The notes: generated by a model not told the origin, from the letters alone. A stretch of DNA of 64,000 nucleotides from Stenogyne calaminthoides (GCA_037126765.1 JBBCBC010000022.1:4216001-4280000), one strand, 5' to 3'; positions 33,046-45,720 are shown, counted from the first letter of the stretch. A program made the numbers and translations.

Positions 33046-34242
33046 CCCCCCCTCAAAATGAGAGTGGATGTTGATCAATCCCATTTTGCATTTGAATTGT
33101 TGAAACAAGGCTGGTCCTTGTGGTTTGGTGAGGACATCAGCAAGATTTTCTTCAGTTGGGATTTGGATGACTTTGATTGTGCCTTCTTTGATCTTCTCCT
33201 GGGTGTAATGACAATCAATGTCTATATGCTTGGTCTTTTCATGGAGAACAGGGTTGTATGCCATGCAATGAGCAGCCCTGCTGTATGTATATATTATTGC
33301 GGGTTGAGGATGAGATATATGTAGGTCTTTGAGGATGTATAGAATCCACTGAACCACAGCTGTAGTTGCCCCCATTGCCCTATATTCACTTTCTGCTGAT
33401 GACTTGCTGACTGTGGATTGTTTCTTTGACTTCCAAGATATGAGAGAATTGCCCAGATATACTGCATAACCTGTTATGCTTTTCCTAGTGTCTGTGCATC
33501 TGGCCCAATCAGCATCAGTGAAAGCCTGCACTTTGAAAGAGTCATTAGTAGGATAAAAGATGCCCTGTCCAGGAGTGGATTTGATATACCTGAGGAGTCT
33601 GTGAGCTGCAACTAAGTGTGATATGGTAGGTTTACTCATGTATTGAGTAAGTGTTTGAATGGCATATGAAATATCAAGTCTAGTAATGGTAAGATATATC
33701 ATTTTACCAACCCGTTTTCTATACATAGAGGTATCCTCCAATAAAGGAGAATTATCAGAGGTGAAAGATTGCTTAGAATCCATAGGAGTAGTGCAAGGCC
33801 TACTTCCCAAGTAACCAGAATCATTGAGTAAATCCAAAGCATATTTTCTTTGGCATAACTGTAAACCATTTTTGTTTCTAGCAACTTCTATGCCAAGTAT
33901 GTATTTTAGATTTCCAAGATCTTTTATAGTAAACTTGTCACGTAAAAAGGATTTGACATTTGTGATTTCAGACAAAGTGTCCCCACAAATGATAATATCA
34001 TCAACATAGCAAAGTAAAACAGTGAAAGAAGTATTAGTGGTTTTTGTGAAAAGAGAATTATCAGCATGTGATTGTTTGTAACCAAAGGATATCAAAGTTT
34101 CACAAAGTTTGGTAAACCACTGTTTAGAAGCCTGCTTAAGACCATATAAGCTTTTGATCAGTTTACAAACTCTTGAATCAATGGGATCCAAAAGAACCGG
34201 AGGAGGTGTCATATAAACCTCTTCGGATAAATCACCATGCAA
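33043..34242 (-). pseudogene. Copia reverse transcriptase and RNase H
   Basis: An uninterrupted 399-codon block. It begins within the reverse transcriptase at the AFLHGDL motif (conserved HGDL), continues through SLYGLKQASKQWF and the catalytic YVDDIIICGD (two active-site Asp), and then a Copia RNase H with FTDADWARCTDTRKSITG, SWKSKKQSTVSKSSAESEYRA and a C-terminal KHIDIDCHY block. The first reverse-transcriptase motifs lie upstream at 34243-34520 but are frame-shifted. The stop codon TAA at 33045-33043 is the start of the LTR. Enzymatically the core looks intact, but it is disconnected from Gag-integrase, hence pseudogene. Confidence 0.9.
33046..33060 (-). promoter_or_regulatory. Polypurine tract of the Copia element
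   Basis: Sense strand TTTTGAGGGGGGG ends at the LTR. The tract is also the last coding codons of pol; the TAA stop is the first three LTR bases. Confidence 0.8.
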
Positions 34243-34520
34243 GAAAGCATTATTAACATCACACTGATGTATAAACCATTTTTACTAACAAAGAACAGAG
34301 AAAGAATTCTTCGAGTTGTTATTTTGGCCACAGGAGAGAAAGGTGTCAAAGTAATCAACCCCTCTTCCCAATGTGTAGCCTTTTTGCTACTAATCTTGCT
34401 TTGTACACATCCAACAAAGCCATCAGTTTATATTTTTACCCTATAAACCCACTTGCACCCAATACAATGTTTGTCGGTGGTAGAGGCACTAAAATCCAAG
34501 TGTTAGTCATTTCCAAGGCA
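34243..34520 (-). pseudogene. Copia reverse transcriptase N-terminal part, frame-shifted
   Basis: In mixed frames the minus strand shows ALEMTNTWILVPLP, GCKWVYRVK and TPFSPVAK, the motifs that open Copia reverse transcriptase, followed by WFIHQCDVNNAFL leading into the block at 34242. At least two frameshifts are needed to read it. Confidence 0.7.
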
Positions 34521-34964
34521 TTAATTTGATTTCATTGCCTCTTGCCAATGAGGATCGGTCTGAAAAGCTTGTTTGTAGGTTTTGGGTTCAGGAATTTGAG
34601 TGATATTGCCAATGAAATGAGCATAAGAATCAGAAAGTTGTTGGCTAGACAAATAATCAGAAATGGGATACTTGACAGAAATGTTAGCAGATGTATGATG
34701 CAAAGAATCAGGAAGATTGGTTTTATAAACACTCAAGTAAGCAGGTAAGACCTTAGGTCTGGAAGATCTTCTTAGTTCTTGTTCATCATTATGAAATACC
34801 TGTTCATTATGTTGAATAGGCTCCTTTGATTGAACATCATTAGTCATGTCAGTAGAAGACTCATCAACAGGGTGATCATGTTGTGTATGTGTTGAGTGAT
34901 CAGGTAAAGGTATAGAATTATCAGTATGATTATTTTGAACAGAAACATGAGCATCATCAAACAA
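34521..34964 (-). pseudogene. Copia integrase-reverse transcriptase linker
   Basis: A hydrophilic region rich in Ser, Asp and His, followed by ELRRSSRPKVLPAYLSVY and EPKTYKQAFQTDPHWQEAM. The latter is the conserved lead-in to reverse transcriptase in plant Copia polyproteins. It is separated from integrase by a frameshift near 34970 and from reverse transcriptase by one near 34524. Confidence 0.8.
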
Positions 34965-37462
34965 TAAACATCATCAGGGGAATGGAAAGTATGCATTTGA
35001 GTTGTCAAATCATTAATGAATTTTATTGTAGCCTTCTTGTCTGAAAAAGGAAAGATTTTTTCATAAAATTTGACATTTCTGGAGTTAAAAACTTTGCCTG
35101 TTGAAAGACTAAGTAATCTGTACCCTTTTGTGCCTAGTGGGTAACCAAGAAGAACACATTTCATGGACCTAGGGTCAAATTTTTGCCTATGAGACACCAA
35201 AGTATTTGCAAAACACAAGCAACCAAAATTTCTTAAATGATTGTAATCAGGAAGTTTGTTTTGTAATATTTCAAAAGGTGTTTTGTTTTGAATGACAGCA
35301 GAAGGAATTCTGTTTATAAGGTGTGCTGCTGTAAGAATGCAATAACTCCAGAATTTTAAAGGAAGATAAGATTGAAAGAGAAGAGACCTAGCAACTTGTA
35401 ATAAATGTTGGTGCTTCCTTTCAACTAGGCCATTTTGCTGAGGAGTTTCAACACATGATGTTTGGTGTAAAATACCAAGCTTGTGATAAAACTCAGTTAA
35501 CAAGAATTCAGTACCATTATCACTTCTTAAAATTTTTATTTTGGTATTGAATTGAGTGTTAACCATGTTTGAAAAAATTTCCAAAGACATTTTGACTGCA
35601 TCTTTTGTTTTTAACAAATAAATCCAAGTGCATCTACTATAATCATCTACAATGGTTAAGAAATATCTATAACCTTCATGAGATGTAACAGAGAAGGGAC
35701 CCCAAACATCACAATGAATCAGATCAAAACATTCATTACTAACAGATTGACTAACATGAAATGGAGATTTCTTTTGTTTTGCCAAAGGGCGAATCTCACA
35801 GATGGATGGTAAAAGACCACCTTTGATATGCAAACATTTTATTTTGGAAAGGTTCTTTACAGATATGTGTCCTAATCTAGTATGCCAAGTAGTAATGTTC
35901 ACATTGGAAACACTAGAAGAACAATTATTGGAAACACTAGAAGAACAGTTTATGGAATGAGTTACAGGTATGGAAGCTTTCAAAAAATAAAGTCCTCCTT
36001 GCTGCTCAGCAAAACCAATCACTTTCTTGGTCGTGAGATCCTGGAAAAGACAATGTGAGTCCAAAAAACTAACAACACAATTAGTAGTTTTGGTTAGATG
36101 TGAAATAGATAACAAATTGAACATGAAATCAGGAACAAACAGAACATTATGTAATGTTAAATCATCATTCAATTTTATATCACCAGAAAGTGTAGCTGTA
36201 GCAATAACATTGTTTGGTAATTTTATTTTAATAGTTGAAGGTTGTGGTGGTGAGGTAAACAAAGATGAATCATGTACCATATGATCAGTAGCACCAGTGT
36301 CAACAATCCAAGTTGAAATACCATTAGAAACAGTATTAGAACAATAATGCAAACCTGAAATAGGATCAGCAGCAGGAGCATCCTGCGGTTGGGCAAAAGC
36401 ACCAGCTACAGAGTGAGGAAGATCACTTCCCTTCTCCAACTTTGCATAGTTGAGAAACTGTTCAAACATCTGTTGATTAAAGAGAGGGTTAGTAGCAGAT
36501 GATATAGTGTTCTTAACAGGAGACAACATAGTAGCATTGACATTAGAATCAGGTTTGATTGGACCCTTGGGACCCCTCCAACCAGGAGGATACACAATGA
36601 TCTGGAAACACATATCCACAGTATGACCAGGACCCTGACAATGAGAGCATTTTAATGTCTTCTTTTTATCCTTATAAAATTTGGCATTCTTTGCTAACAT
36701 AGCAATAGAGTCAGGTTGTATGGAATCAGGCCTGGTTAAAGCCCTCTGAGACTCCTCTTGGAGCAACAAAGAATAGATCTTAGACAACGGGGGAAAAGGA
36801 GCCTGCAAAAGCAATCGACTACGAATAGCAGCAAAAGATTCATCAAGACCGAGTAAAAATTTCATAGCAGCATCCTTTTCCTGTGTAATACTCAATTTCT
36901 GAGGCAGATCACAAGTACATAATGCCATAGCACCACAACCACATTTCAAAACAGGTCTATGACTCAAGTATTCATCCCAAACAGATTTAAATTGATTATA
37001 ATAATTCACCATAGATTGCGAACCTTTAGAAAGAGCACTCAAAGTCTTTTCCAGATGAAAAACGCGAGTCAAGTCAGATTGTGCGTACCTCGCATGGAGC
37101 TCTTCCCATACCTCTTTTGAAGATGTGAAATAATAAAGTGTCTGCTTGATGTCAACATGGATGGAGTTAAGAATCCATGTGAGAACTAGATCATTCGCCC
37201 TTACCCAAGCCCCATAGATCACACGATCATCGACTTCAAGCGGAGGAGAAAGTGAACCGTCAATCAACGGCAATTTATTTTTGACACTCAATGCACGCTT
37301 CACCGCGTGACTCCAAGATACAAAGTTAGATCCAGTCAACGGATCCAAAACTATAGCGATAGCAGGGTTATCGTTTGGATGTAACGCCAATGGTGACAGC
37401 GGATTCAAAATCGGATTCAACGATGTTGGATCCACCTCAACAGGAATCGGATTCGTAGCCAT
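34844..37462 (-). pseudogene. Copia Gag-protease-integrase
   Basis: The likely start is the Met at 37462, ten codons inside the open frame, since the following MATNPIPVEVD.. runs into typical Copia Gag. Counting from the upstream Met at 37492: Gag about 30-270 (DPLTGSNFVSWSHAVKRAL), CCHC zinc knuckle CSHCQGPGHTVDMC at about 281-294, aspartic protease DTGA at about 398, pre-integrase WHTRLGHIS at about 536, and integrase core with D (CDVWGP) at about 595, D (RSDNG) at about 657 and E (VERKH) at about 692, giving the D,D35E spacing. The frame runs out of homology near 34970 because of a frameshift. These domains look intact. Only the join to reverse transcriptase is lost. Confidence 0.92.
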
Positions 37463-37638
37463 AATCTCAACAACAAGAAGAATACGAAGCAAAGCACAAG
37501 ATATAACAAGATTTTCACAAAGAAAACCCTAATCAATTGCGATAAACACGAAACAGAACAGGAAATCGCGATAGACGCGAAGAAAGAAAGAGGAAAACGG
37601 AAACAATCAAGATCGAAAAATCGTTCAAGAACCTTGAA

Positions 37639-37650
37639 CAACTGTTACCA
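37639..37650 (-). promoter_or_regulatory. Degenerate primer-binding site of the Copia element
   Basis: Sense strand TGGTAACAGTTG abuts the 5' LTR end ..TTCTACA. It keeps the TGGTA-CAG core of a Met-tRNA primer site with mismatches. Confidence 0.55.
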
Positions 37651-37875
37651 TGTAGAAAAATGATTCAATGCATTTTTTAATCAAAAGAAGAGTAATCTTA
37701 TTGAGAGAGAAATGTATACAACCGAGATAGAGAGAGATAATGAATCTGAGTGAATATCTGTGAAAACCCTAATTCATCTATTTATATACAAGGGGGAAAA
37801 TAACATAAGTGACAAAGTATTAGTTGGTCCAACTAAAAGTATTAGTTGGTCAGACTTGGTCAATATTCCTTATTA
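37651..37875 (-). repeat. 5' LTR of the Copia element
   Basis: 225 bp; differs from 32819-33045 by a few substitutions and lacks two bases of ACACATAAG. The outer flank is AAGTG. Confidence 0.92.
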
Positions 37876-37880
37876 AAGTG

Positions 37881-39280
37881 CATGTGTACAATGATGTGCA
37901 ACTGCTAATCATGAGACATATGTACAAGAAAATATGTCTTTGTACTCCTCTTATTTGAGATTGTAACCAACCAACTCCCCTGTATGCTATGTTTTAAAAA
38001 GCAGTTTGGATCGATTGATTGAACCGGTCTGACCGCTATTCGGTAAGCGTAACGAATCGATTCAAAGTATTGGGTCGCTTAACTTTCAAACCGCCTATAA
38101 AACACTTAAAAGCGGGAAAAAACAGAATAAAATACTGACTGGTTAACTCGTCGCTTTAACATTATTTAGAAAAATAAATAAAATGAAGGCTATTTTATAA
38201 TTTTTTTAATACTTATTAAAGGGTACACCTGCAATTTTAAGAATTATTTTTAAATATTAATTTTGAGGGGCTATTATTTTATAAAAATACAAATGATTAT
38301 TTATAATTTATATATTAAATTATCCATTTGAATAACAATCAGACCTGATTGAATCAAATTCAATCGAAAGCGTTAAGACTGTCCATGTTAACGTCTGCTT
38401 CCGCTTTTAAAAAGTAGCTCATACGAGTAACATCTATATTTGATTGTCAAATGTATTTGAAATTATAACAAACCAACGCCTCGTATGTATATATAATGTT
38501 CTAACTTTAAATTCAAGAACATAAAATGGATGAAATATCTTTTTGAGTGTGGTATTATGAAGGCATGAACTGAGCAAAACTCAAAAATAGAATGTTTTCC
38601 TCTTTCATTTTTTTTTCTTGTTTCCCTTTTTAATTTAACATATATCTCGCGTCATCTTTTATCTCTATTAATTTCATATATGTATGCAAGTATATTCTTT
38701 GATTAATGCACCCGCAAAATAATCAATTTACACAATTTATGAAATAGAACACCTACCACAACATTATTTTTTCATATATCCTCCCATTGAATTCACATTG
38801 ATTACAATCATTAAAAGTCACCTAATACATCAACTGGTCAAGTAATGCATTTGATGACATTTCATCCTCATTGTCCTTTTATTTCTTGCTTTTTAAAGAA
38901 AAGATACTCACACCATCCCTCACCCTCTAAGCACCTCTTACCTAACTTTCTATGAATCCTTGCGAGATGCCGATGGAAATGGGATATTCTATTTTATAAT
39001 TTGTGTTTTACTTTGTATTACATTAATAGATAGGTGAAATAAAAAATAATATAACGAACCATTATATTTTGAGTCCATATGTTAAAAAAGAAGCAAGATG
39101 AGACACCATTAATGATATACGAAAATTGAAACAGGAGAATCGAACCTGATGCTAATCGAAGCCCACCGTTTTCTATATAAAGATGTATCTTTTATTAATT
39201 ACGTTACATAGATGAATAAAACATTAACAGTTATAAAAGAAATTGTGCATTAATAAATGTGAGTATGTAATTACACTATA
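37881..39280. other. AT-rich intergenic, unit B
   Basis: Counterpart of 12391-13789; no gene seen. Confidence 0.4.
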
Positions 39281-39288
39281 TACGTATC

Positions 39289-39852
39289 TAGAGGTGGGAA
39301 TAGACCAGGCTACCCGACAGGGGCCTATGGCCCGGTCTACTAAAACTCGGTTCGTTTCGTTTAATAATCAAGTCAGGTTCAGACATTTTTAAAAGCCTAT
39401 TTAATTAAATAGGCCAGACTTGAGCTTTTTCGTAGGCCTTTTAAGCCCAACAAACCGACCTATTTAATTATATATATATATGTATATATATAATTATATA
39501 ATTGTAAATAATATATTAATAAAATAGATAATATTTAATGCTAATAACTAAAAGTAGTATATTTTGATGATTTGATGAAGCACTTAGTATTGTTATTTGT
39601 ACCCTTAAAATTTTTATAGGTGCGATTTGAATTTTTTATAATGAATAGTAGCCATAATAAGGTTGTAAAAAAATATATTTTATGAAGGCTTTTAAAAGGC
39701 TTCCAGGCCAGGCCTATTTAATAAAAAGGTCAGACATAGGCTTTTTAAAAAGCCTATGATAGAAAACAAGTCAGACTTGGGCCCAAAATTAAATACTAGG
39801 CCCAACCTTTTTTATGTGAGGTCTATCACGGCCCGGCCTATTCCCACCCCTA
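39289..39852. mobile_element. hAT-type MITE, unit B
   Basis: Same insertion as 13798-14346, with TACGTATC duplications at 39281-39288 and 39853-39860. It is 564 bp; the extra length is in the TA-repeat core and an ACTAATAA-type insertion. Confidence 0.85.
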
Positions 39853-39860
39853 TACGTATC

Positions 39861-42438
39861 ATTTATCTAAATACTAGTTTAGTGTCAGCATGTTACGCGA
39901 TTTCTAATTAAAAGTTGCAATATTTTCAATAAATATTTATATTTAATAATAAAAAATATAAATATGTGTATAAATACACTAAATATGAATTAATAATTAT
40001 TTAAGGTGTATATTAGTAAATTTTCTTAAACCTAGAATAAGATTATTGTGTAAAATATTATTTATTCATTTTAATATGAAATTGAAACCTACAAATCAAA
40101 ACAAAATAAATCGATTAAAAAAAGACTAATTACTTAATTAATTAATATATAATAATAAAAAAAAAGTAAATAAATTATTATTATAATTACTTTTGCCACA
40201 TAAAATATGTTAAGATATACATAAGAGGAATTATAAAATAAAATTATTTATTAAGAAATTAATAATTTAATATAATTCGCACTAAGATAAAATACATTTA
40301 AAATGAATATTTTATTTATCTTAAATTAAGTCAAACAAAAATTACCGAAAGAAAGATAAATGAATAATATTATATAGTTAAATAAAATTTAAAGTAATAA
40401 ATATGAATTACATATTTTATAACATTCGCACATATTTTAAATACCTAAATAATTAAAAATTAATTATATAAAAAAACTTTAAGTTTCATGACACATAAAA
40501 TTCTTTTATAAAAATAACCAAATAAAAAAATAACATGTGTACTTAAATTTCTCATTGAATGACATATATGTTAAACTAACATGAAGTTGACACATCATAA
40601 AAAAAAATTCACATTAATATATAGAGGGATTGGAAGAGAAGATATTACATCATCTGACTATTTTTTTTTTTCAATGAAACTCCAAATTTAACTTTCCAAT
40701 TAAAAATAGAAAACTAAACTTACGTTTATAACCGGCTCTCCGACTAAAAGGTAATACAATATTTTTGGAAAACTCCAAACTTAACAATATCCAACTAAAA
40801 AGAAATCTAGATTCAAAAAACTAAAATGAAATCTAAACGTATGGTAATCTTGATTGTTAATGACAACTCACTATCCAACTACGATATAAAACTTAAATTA
40901 CGGTATTCTTGATTGATGACCCAAACTTAACAACATCCAACTAAAAAGAAATTTAGAAAGCATTTGGTCTAAATTCTCAAATGAAAATTATTAGGTAGTG
41001 AATTAAACGAAAATAAATATATTAGTAGTATTTTAGTCTAATTTTTAAATAAATAGGAGAAATAATGGAATGATCGAGTATAAATAATTATAAAAATAGG
41101 GGTTATTAATAAAATTAAATAATGATTAACTTATTTGAATCTAATTACTTGTACATATTAAGTATGACGGAAGTGAAAACGATCACATTTTCAGTCCTGA
41201 GTGTCGGATTTATGCACATTTCATCAAACACAGTATGTTTTATGCTTTTTTCCCCCTTAAGTTTGTCTTTTACCCCTTAAATTTAAGCTAATCTTGATCA
41301 GTGACCACTCACTATCCAACTTAAAAATAAAACTTTTTACCCCTAAAGTCTAAGGTAATCTTGATTAGTGGCCACTCACTAACTAAAAGTCATGACAGTC
41401 TTCCTGTCGAGTCGACCCCGACTTAAAAATAAATAGAAAAACGTAAGTATTATGTGTACCAATTGTATTTTACATTTGTCTTATATGTATCAAGTATATG
41501 TTGAACTGAAATATACTCATTTTTCGTTCTAAAGTTATTTACTCACTTTTTGCAAAAGGGTTGTCCCAAATTTGTTTACCCTTTTTTATAAAAAAAATAA
41601 TAAAGTAACTAGACCTTTTTCAACTATCCCCTCCCAACATTTTAAAATTATATTTCATGCTATTATTTTTACTTATAAAAAGACATTTATTTTAATAAAA
41701 AAAAGAAAACTACAATACCTTCAACTAAAGAACACTTTATCACTTTAAATATTAATAAACAACTCTCACACTAAAGCTCATGTTAAAAGCAAAAGGATAT
41801 ATAATTTTGGGATGAAGGGAATACAATTTATTTATATTGAAAAGCTCATGTTAAAAGCAAATGGATATATAATTTTGAAATGGAAGGAATACAATTTATT
41901 TATATTAAAATATGCAACTTATGTTCACTTAAGTAAATTGTATTTTTAAGTGCTACAAGATATATGCTTAAAAAATGCACCATGGTGCATACAACTTGTA
42001 GCCTAACATTATTTATACTAAAATGTAAAATTCATGTTCGTTTGAACGGTTGCATTCTTAAAAAAATAAACTACGTCACTGGAGATCCACTAAAATAAAA
42101 AAACTCAAACCTAAATGAAAAAAAAATCTAGATCAATAATAAGCTTCTCATGTGACGAGTTGCCAGAAGGCTGCGAAGGTACATACCATGATCAAAACCA
42201 GACAAAAAACAAGTACGTACCCCATAAGTTAAAGTATAATAATATAGTATTATTATTCATAGTATGTGACAGAAGATTTATAATAATAAACAAAAAAAGT
42301 ACAAAGGCTCACAAACTTCTACAGCCATTCCTCTGTAGATTTATACCACTAGACAGCCCCGCATGTAGGCGCAGTTTACCCATGTGCCTCTCCTCCCTAA
42401 TATCCCCATTCTACCCCTCACCCCCACCGCCCTTTACA
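39861..42438. other. AT-rich intergenic downstream of HIPP, unit B
   Basis: Counterpart of 14355-16925, including the 68-bp tandem duplication near 41770-41905. No supported gene. Confidence 0.45.
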
Positions 42439-44028
42439 TCACCGAACAGGCGTTTGGATTCTCGTCACTGAACATCTGCGGAGGGTAATCCTGGTAATAC
42501 TCTTGAACAATCCTCTGTGGTTGTTGGTACAACTGCAGATTCTGATGAGGGTAGTAGTAGAAAAACTCATTCTTTTTATTTCCAATTTTGGGTCCTCCGC
42601 CGCCTTCTCTGGCGGTTCTACGGCGGCGGCGGCGGGTTTTTCGTCTTTTCCACTTTCCTCTTTCTTGGCCTCCTCCTTCCCTGCTTCCTCCGGTTTTTTC
42701 TCTTCCTTCCCTTCTTTCGGTTTTTCCTCCGGTTCGACTTTCACGATAGTTGCGTGTTTTCCGGTTCGTTTGAGCACGTAATCGGTTAACTTTTCCGGTT
42801 CGAACACGCCTTTCACGGTTACTTGTGAGCTTTTCAGATCCGGTTCAGCGCTCTCCACACCTATAAACAATTTATACACTCCAATTGATTTTAATAATTG
42901 ATTAATAAATTGAGTCAATTGAATTTTGACCTAAGGATGAAGGAATTCAAACGGAATCTTTACAAATTACACTATATGATTAAATGATTCTTTTACTAAA
43001 TTGGCTAGTGATGCAAAAAGAGCAAAAACAGATGGGAAAAGGAAATCAATCATCCCTCCAAATACAGCTGAAAAGCGTAGCAAAAGTATAAAAAAGAACA
43101 CGAATTATTTCGAAGTAGCAATTTCGTTCCCATGAGAGAAAAAAGAAGAATATAGTGTAACTAGAATTAAAAAAATAAAAATCACACACCTTTCATTTTC
43201 TGAATTCGCTTTTTGATTTCCTGAGCGCAAGCTTCACAATGCATGTACACTCCCAACACCACCGTAATCATAACAGGCTGCAAGCACAAATCACATGATT
43301 TTAACAAACAATCAGAAAAATTGCATTTCTAACTACTTTTAGAGAGAGAAGAGAGAGAATATGAATGAAATTGAAATTGAAACCTCTTCTTTTTCCTCTT
43401 CAGGTTTCTCCTCCGCCTTCTTCGGATCCTCCGCCGGCGGAGGCGGCGGGATCGGGGAAATGAGCTCCACCTGGCGGTGGCTCTTCCTCTGAATCCTCTC
43501 CAAAACCTTCAACGGATCTGCTTTTTCACCTTTCACCACCACTTTACTCGTTCTGCAATCGGTCACCACACTTTCAACTCCTGCAAAATTTAATTCCAAT
43601 TTCAAATTAAATCAATATCAATTAACTTACATGCAAGCAGAAATAGATTCAAAAATAAACCTAAAATGGACAGAAATTGAAAAAGGCTAGAAAAGAGGAA
43701 CACGGATCTAGCTAATTTACCATCGAAGCCTTTGAGACATCTGCGCACTTTTCTAGCGCACCCCTCGCAATGCATGTAAACCTTCAGAACAATTTCCTGC
43801 GGCGGCGGAGGCGCCGCCGCCTTCGGTTCATCTGATTTCTTCTCCTCGTTTTTTCCTTCCTCCGCCGGTTTCTCAACCGGCTTAGCTTCCTCCTTCTTGT
43901 CTTCAACCGGTTTAGCCTCCTCCGATTTTTTTTCCTCCTGCAAAACAGGGAAATAAAAATAAACAAAAAGCGGTGGAAATTAACAGAGACTAATACAATT
44001 ATCGAGTATCGAATCAAACCTCTCCCAT
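42439..44028 (-). CDS. HIPP: Heavy-metal-associated isoprenylated plant protein (HIPP), all exons, C-terminus shifted
   Basis: Five exons on the minus strand give a continuous 310-codon frame: 44028-44020 (ATG GGA GAG), 43937-43721, 43580-43384, 43277-43190, 42860-42439, all with GT-AG introns. HMA1 has MHCEGC at residues 58-63 and HMA2 has MHCEAC at 153-158; both Cys pairs for metal binding are present. Lys/Glu-rich and PPPPP spacers separate them, as in the two-domain HIPP group (HIPP7/8/9-like). One A is missing from an A-run near 42573 compared with unit A, so the conserved ending with its NACSVM CaaX box is replaced by about 45 unrelated residues. If real, the protein would lose prenylation and membrane attachment. 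If a base-call error, this is a normal gene. The start is supported by the short MGE first exon usual in the family. Confidence 0.85.
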
Positions 44029-44178
44029 TGGATTTGAGTTGTTTAGGGTATCGAATCAAAAAAAAAAGCACAGATACACCTTGGGTGCGTGTGTGAGCAA
44101 AGTTGAGAGAGGTGAGTTAATAGAAATAGGAAAGAGGTGGGAGTGGGTGGGGTAGATCTAGAAGCGTCATCGTGTAAG

Positions 44179-44187
44179 TGACGTGGC
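44179..44187 (-). promoter_or_regulatory. ACGT-core element upstream of HIPP, unit B
   Basis: GCCACGTCA about 150 bp upstream of the start codon, conserved with unit A at 18453. Candidate bZIP site; function inferred. Confidence 0.35.
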
Positions 44188-44443
44188 ACTCGTCGAATAG
44201 GTGGCAAGTGCAGAGATTGCGATGCCTATTCATCCTTTCCTTATTTATAAGTATAATAATATTAATTTTATAGTATGGACAAACTTCATACGAGAGTTCG
44301 TATAAAATTATAAACCCCTTCCTTATTAAAAGTGTATAAATTATTTAAAATACTTTTATTTAATGTTAATTGAGATTAACATTGTTGTGTTTGACAAATT
44401 ATTATCTGCTTCTTGTGCACTATAAACCATTAATATTATTACT

Positions 44444-44486
44444 TGTAAGAACTAACATTTTACAAGCAATAGTGTTAGTTCTTACA
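44444..44486. repeat. Short perfect inverted repeat, unit B
   Basis: Same 14-bp arms as 19142-19184 (TGTAAGAACTAACA and complement). Confidence 0.6.
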
Positions 44487-44984
44487 CAAAATTGTAGTAG
44501 TTATGTAAGACGCACAAGATGTACATAATAATACTTTCTTATCTTTGATTTTATATTTAATAAATAAGAATATATTAGAAATTTTATAATTAAATTCAAA
44601 ACTTTAAACACAATTAGTTATGCTTTATTGGATTGCGTAAAAAATTAAAAAAGAAATATTATCAAATAGCTGACACTAATAATAAAACAAAGCGGAGAAT
44701 TTATCCCCGTACCCCCAAAATTCTTATCACTAGATGGTCAAATTAATTCCTCTGTGCCATTTTTTTTATATTTTAAGATTATTTCACTTCTTAGATTTTT
44801 AACCCATGAATCTCGAATTATAATGATTCGTTGAATATTTTTGTCAATACTATGTGTCATTAACATAAATTATAAAATATACAGTGGAACACTACATTTG
44901 AAACAGACGATATCGTGCCCTACATGGTGCCCATTGGAGCTAAAACGTTCCATCTTTATTAGTTCAGTTGTGCACTTATGCACA

Positions 44985-45140
44985 CAAGGATATGATATCA
45001 AAAGGCGGGCAGTGATCCGACGTTGTTGCATTGCACATCCATATGGAGTTATGGGCAACGGGTTTTATGCATATTTTGGGGTGCCCATTTTTATGCACCG
45101 TCACTCGTGCTGCGTGCAGACCTCTGTGTATAATGTTTTC
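44985..45140. other. Unit-B-specific segment
   Basis: About 150 bp of GC-richer sequence, including GGGGTGCCCATTTTTATGC, replaces a TTATTATTTT-rich stretch of unit A (19686-19757). No ORF or terminal repeat explains it. Confidence 0.4.
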
Positions 45141-45481
45141 CTTAAATAATATTTTATTATTTTTTATATTTTTATGCCTATATACGTATAAAAAAAATAT
45201 TCTGTTTAAATAGAAGAATCCAACCGCGTATTCACAATTTTGATTGAGAAGGATGGCCTTGGTTGCGATTTGCGAAGAAACTTCATTTTCAGATTTCATA
45301 TCTTAATTTCTTATTGATTTTGTGATTGTTTGTGGAATATGTAATTATTTGATTTTGTTCGATATACATTCATTTTTATGGAGTAATATTCTGAAACATC
45401 AATTATACCATGTAATTAATTTAATTTTAACCAAATTTTAAGTGATATATTTTCGAGGCCTCTTGTGAAATATTAAACAAT

Positions 45482-45595
45482 AGTTATATGTGTAATACAC
45501 TACAATTAAATTTAATTTAAATAAAATTCGGGGGTCGGGTCGGATCGTGGTGGGGCGGGGCGGGCAGTGCGGGATTGGTCTCCAGGTTGGGCGCC
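45482..45595. repeat. Dispersed GC-rich repeat R, copy B2
   Basis: Counterpart of 20079-20192, with a few substitutions. Confidence 0.6.
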
Positions 45596-45630
45596 CGCTT
45601 TTATATTTATAGAAAGATATTTTTGTCAAA

Positions 45631-45720
45631 TATGTGTTGTAGTCTAGTGGTTTAAGTTTGCTTTTAGTATATTTGGTCGCAGGTTCAATTCTTATTGAAC
45701 ACATAATTTTTTTTTTAAAA
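45631..45720 (+). mobile_element. tRNA-derived SINE-like sequence, unit B
   Basis: A-box-like TAGTCTAGTGG (45640-45650) and B-box-like GGTTCAATTCT (45682-45692) are conserved with unit A, followed by a T-rich tail. Confidence 0.45.

Larger units (their letters stand above)
32819..37875 (-). mobile_element. Full-length Ty1/Copia element with TA..CA termini, unit B
   Basis: 5057 bp on the minus strand: LTRs of 227 bp (32819-33045) and 225 bp (37651-37875), target duplication AAGTG at 32814-32818 and 37876-37880. On the sense strand the LTR begins TAATAAGG and ends TTCTACA, so the termini are TA..CA rather than TG..CA, a rare but documented class. The primer-binding site, Gag-protease-integrase, reverse transcriptase-RNase H and polypurine tract follow in Copia order. 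The two LTRs differ by about five substitutions and one 2-bp indel by eye. The coding region carries several frameshifts, so it is not autonomous now. Confidence 0.93.
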
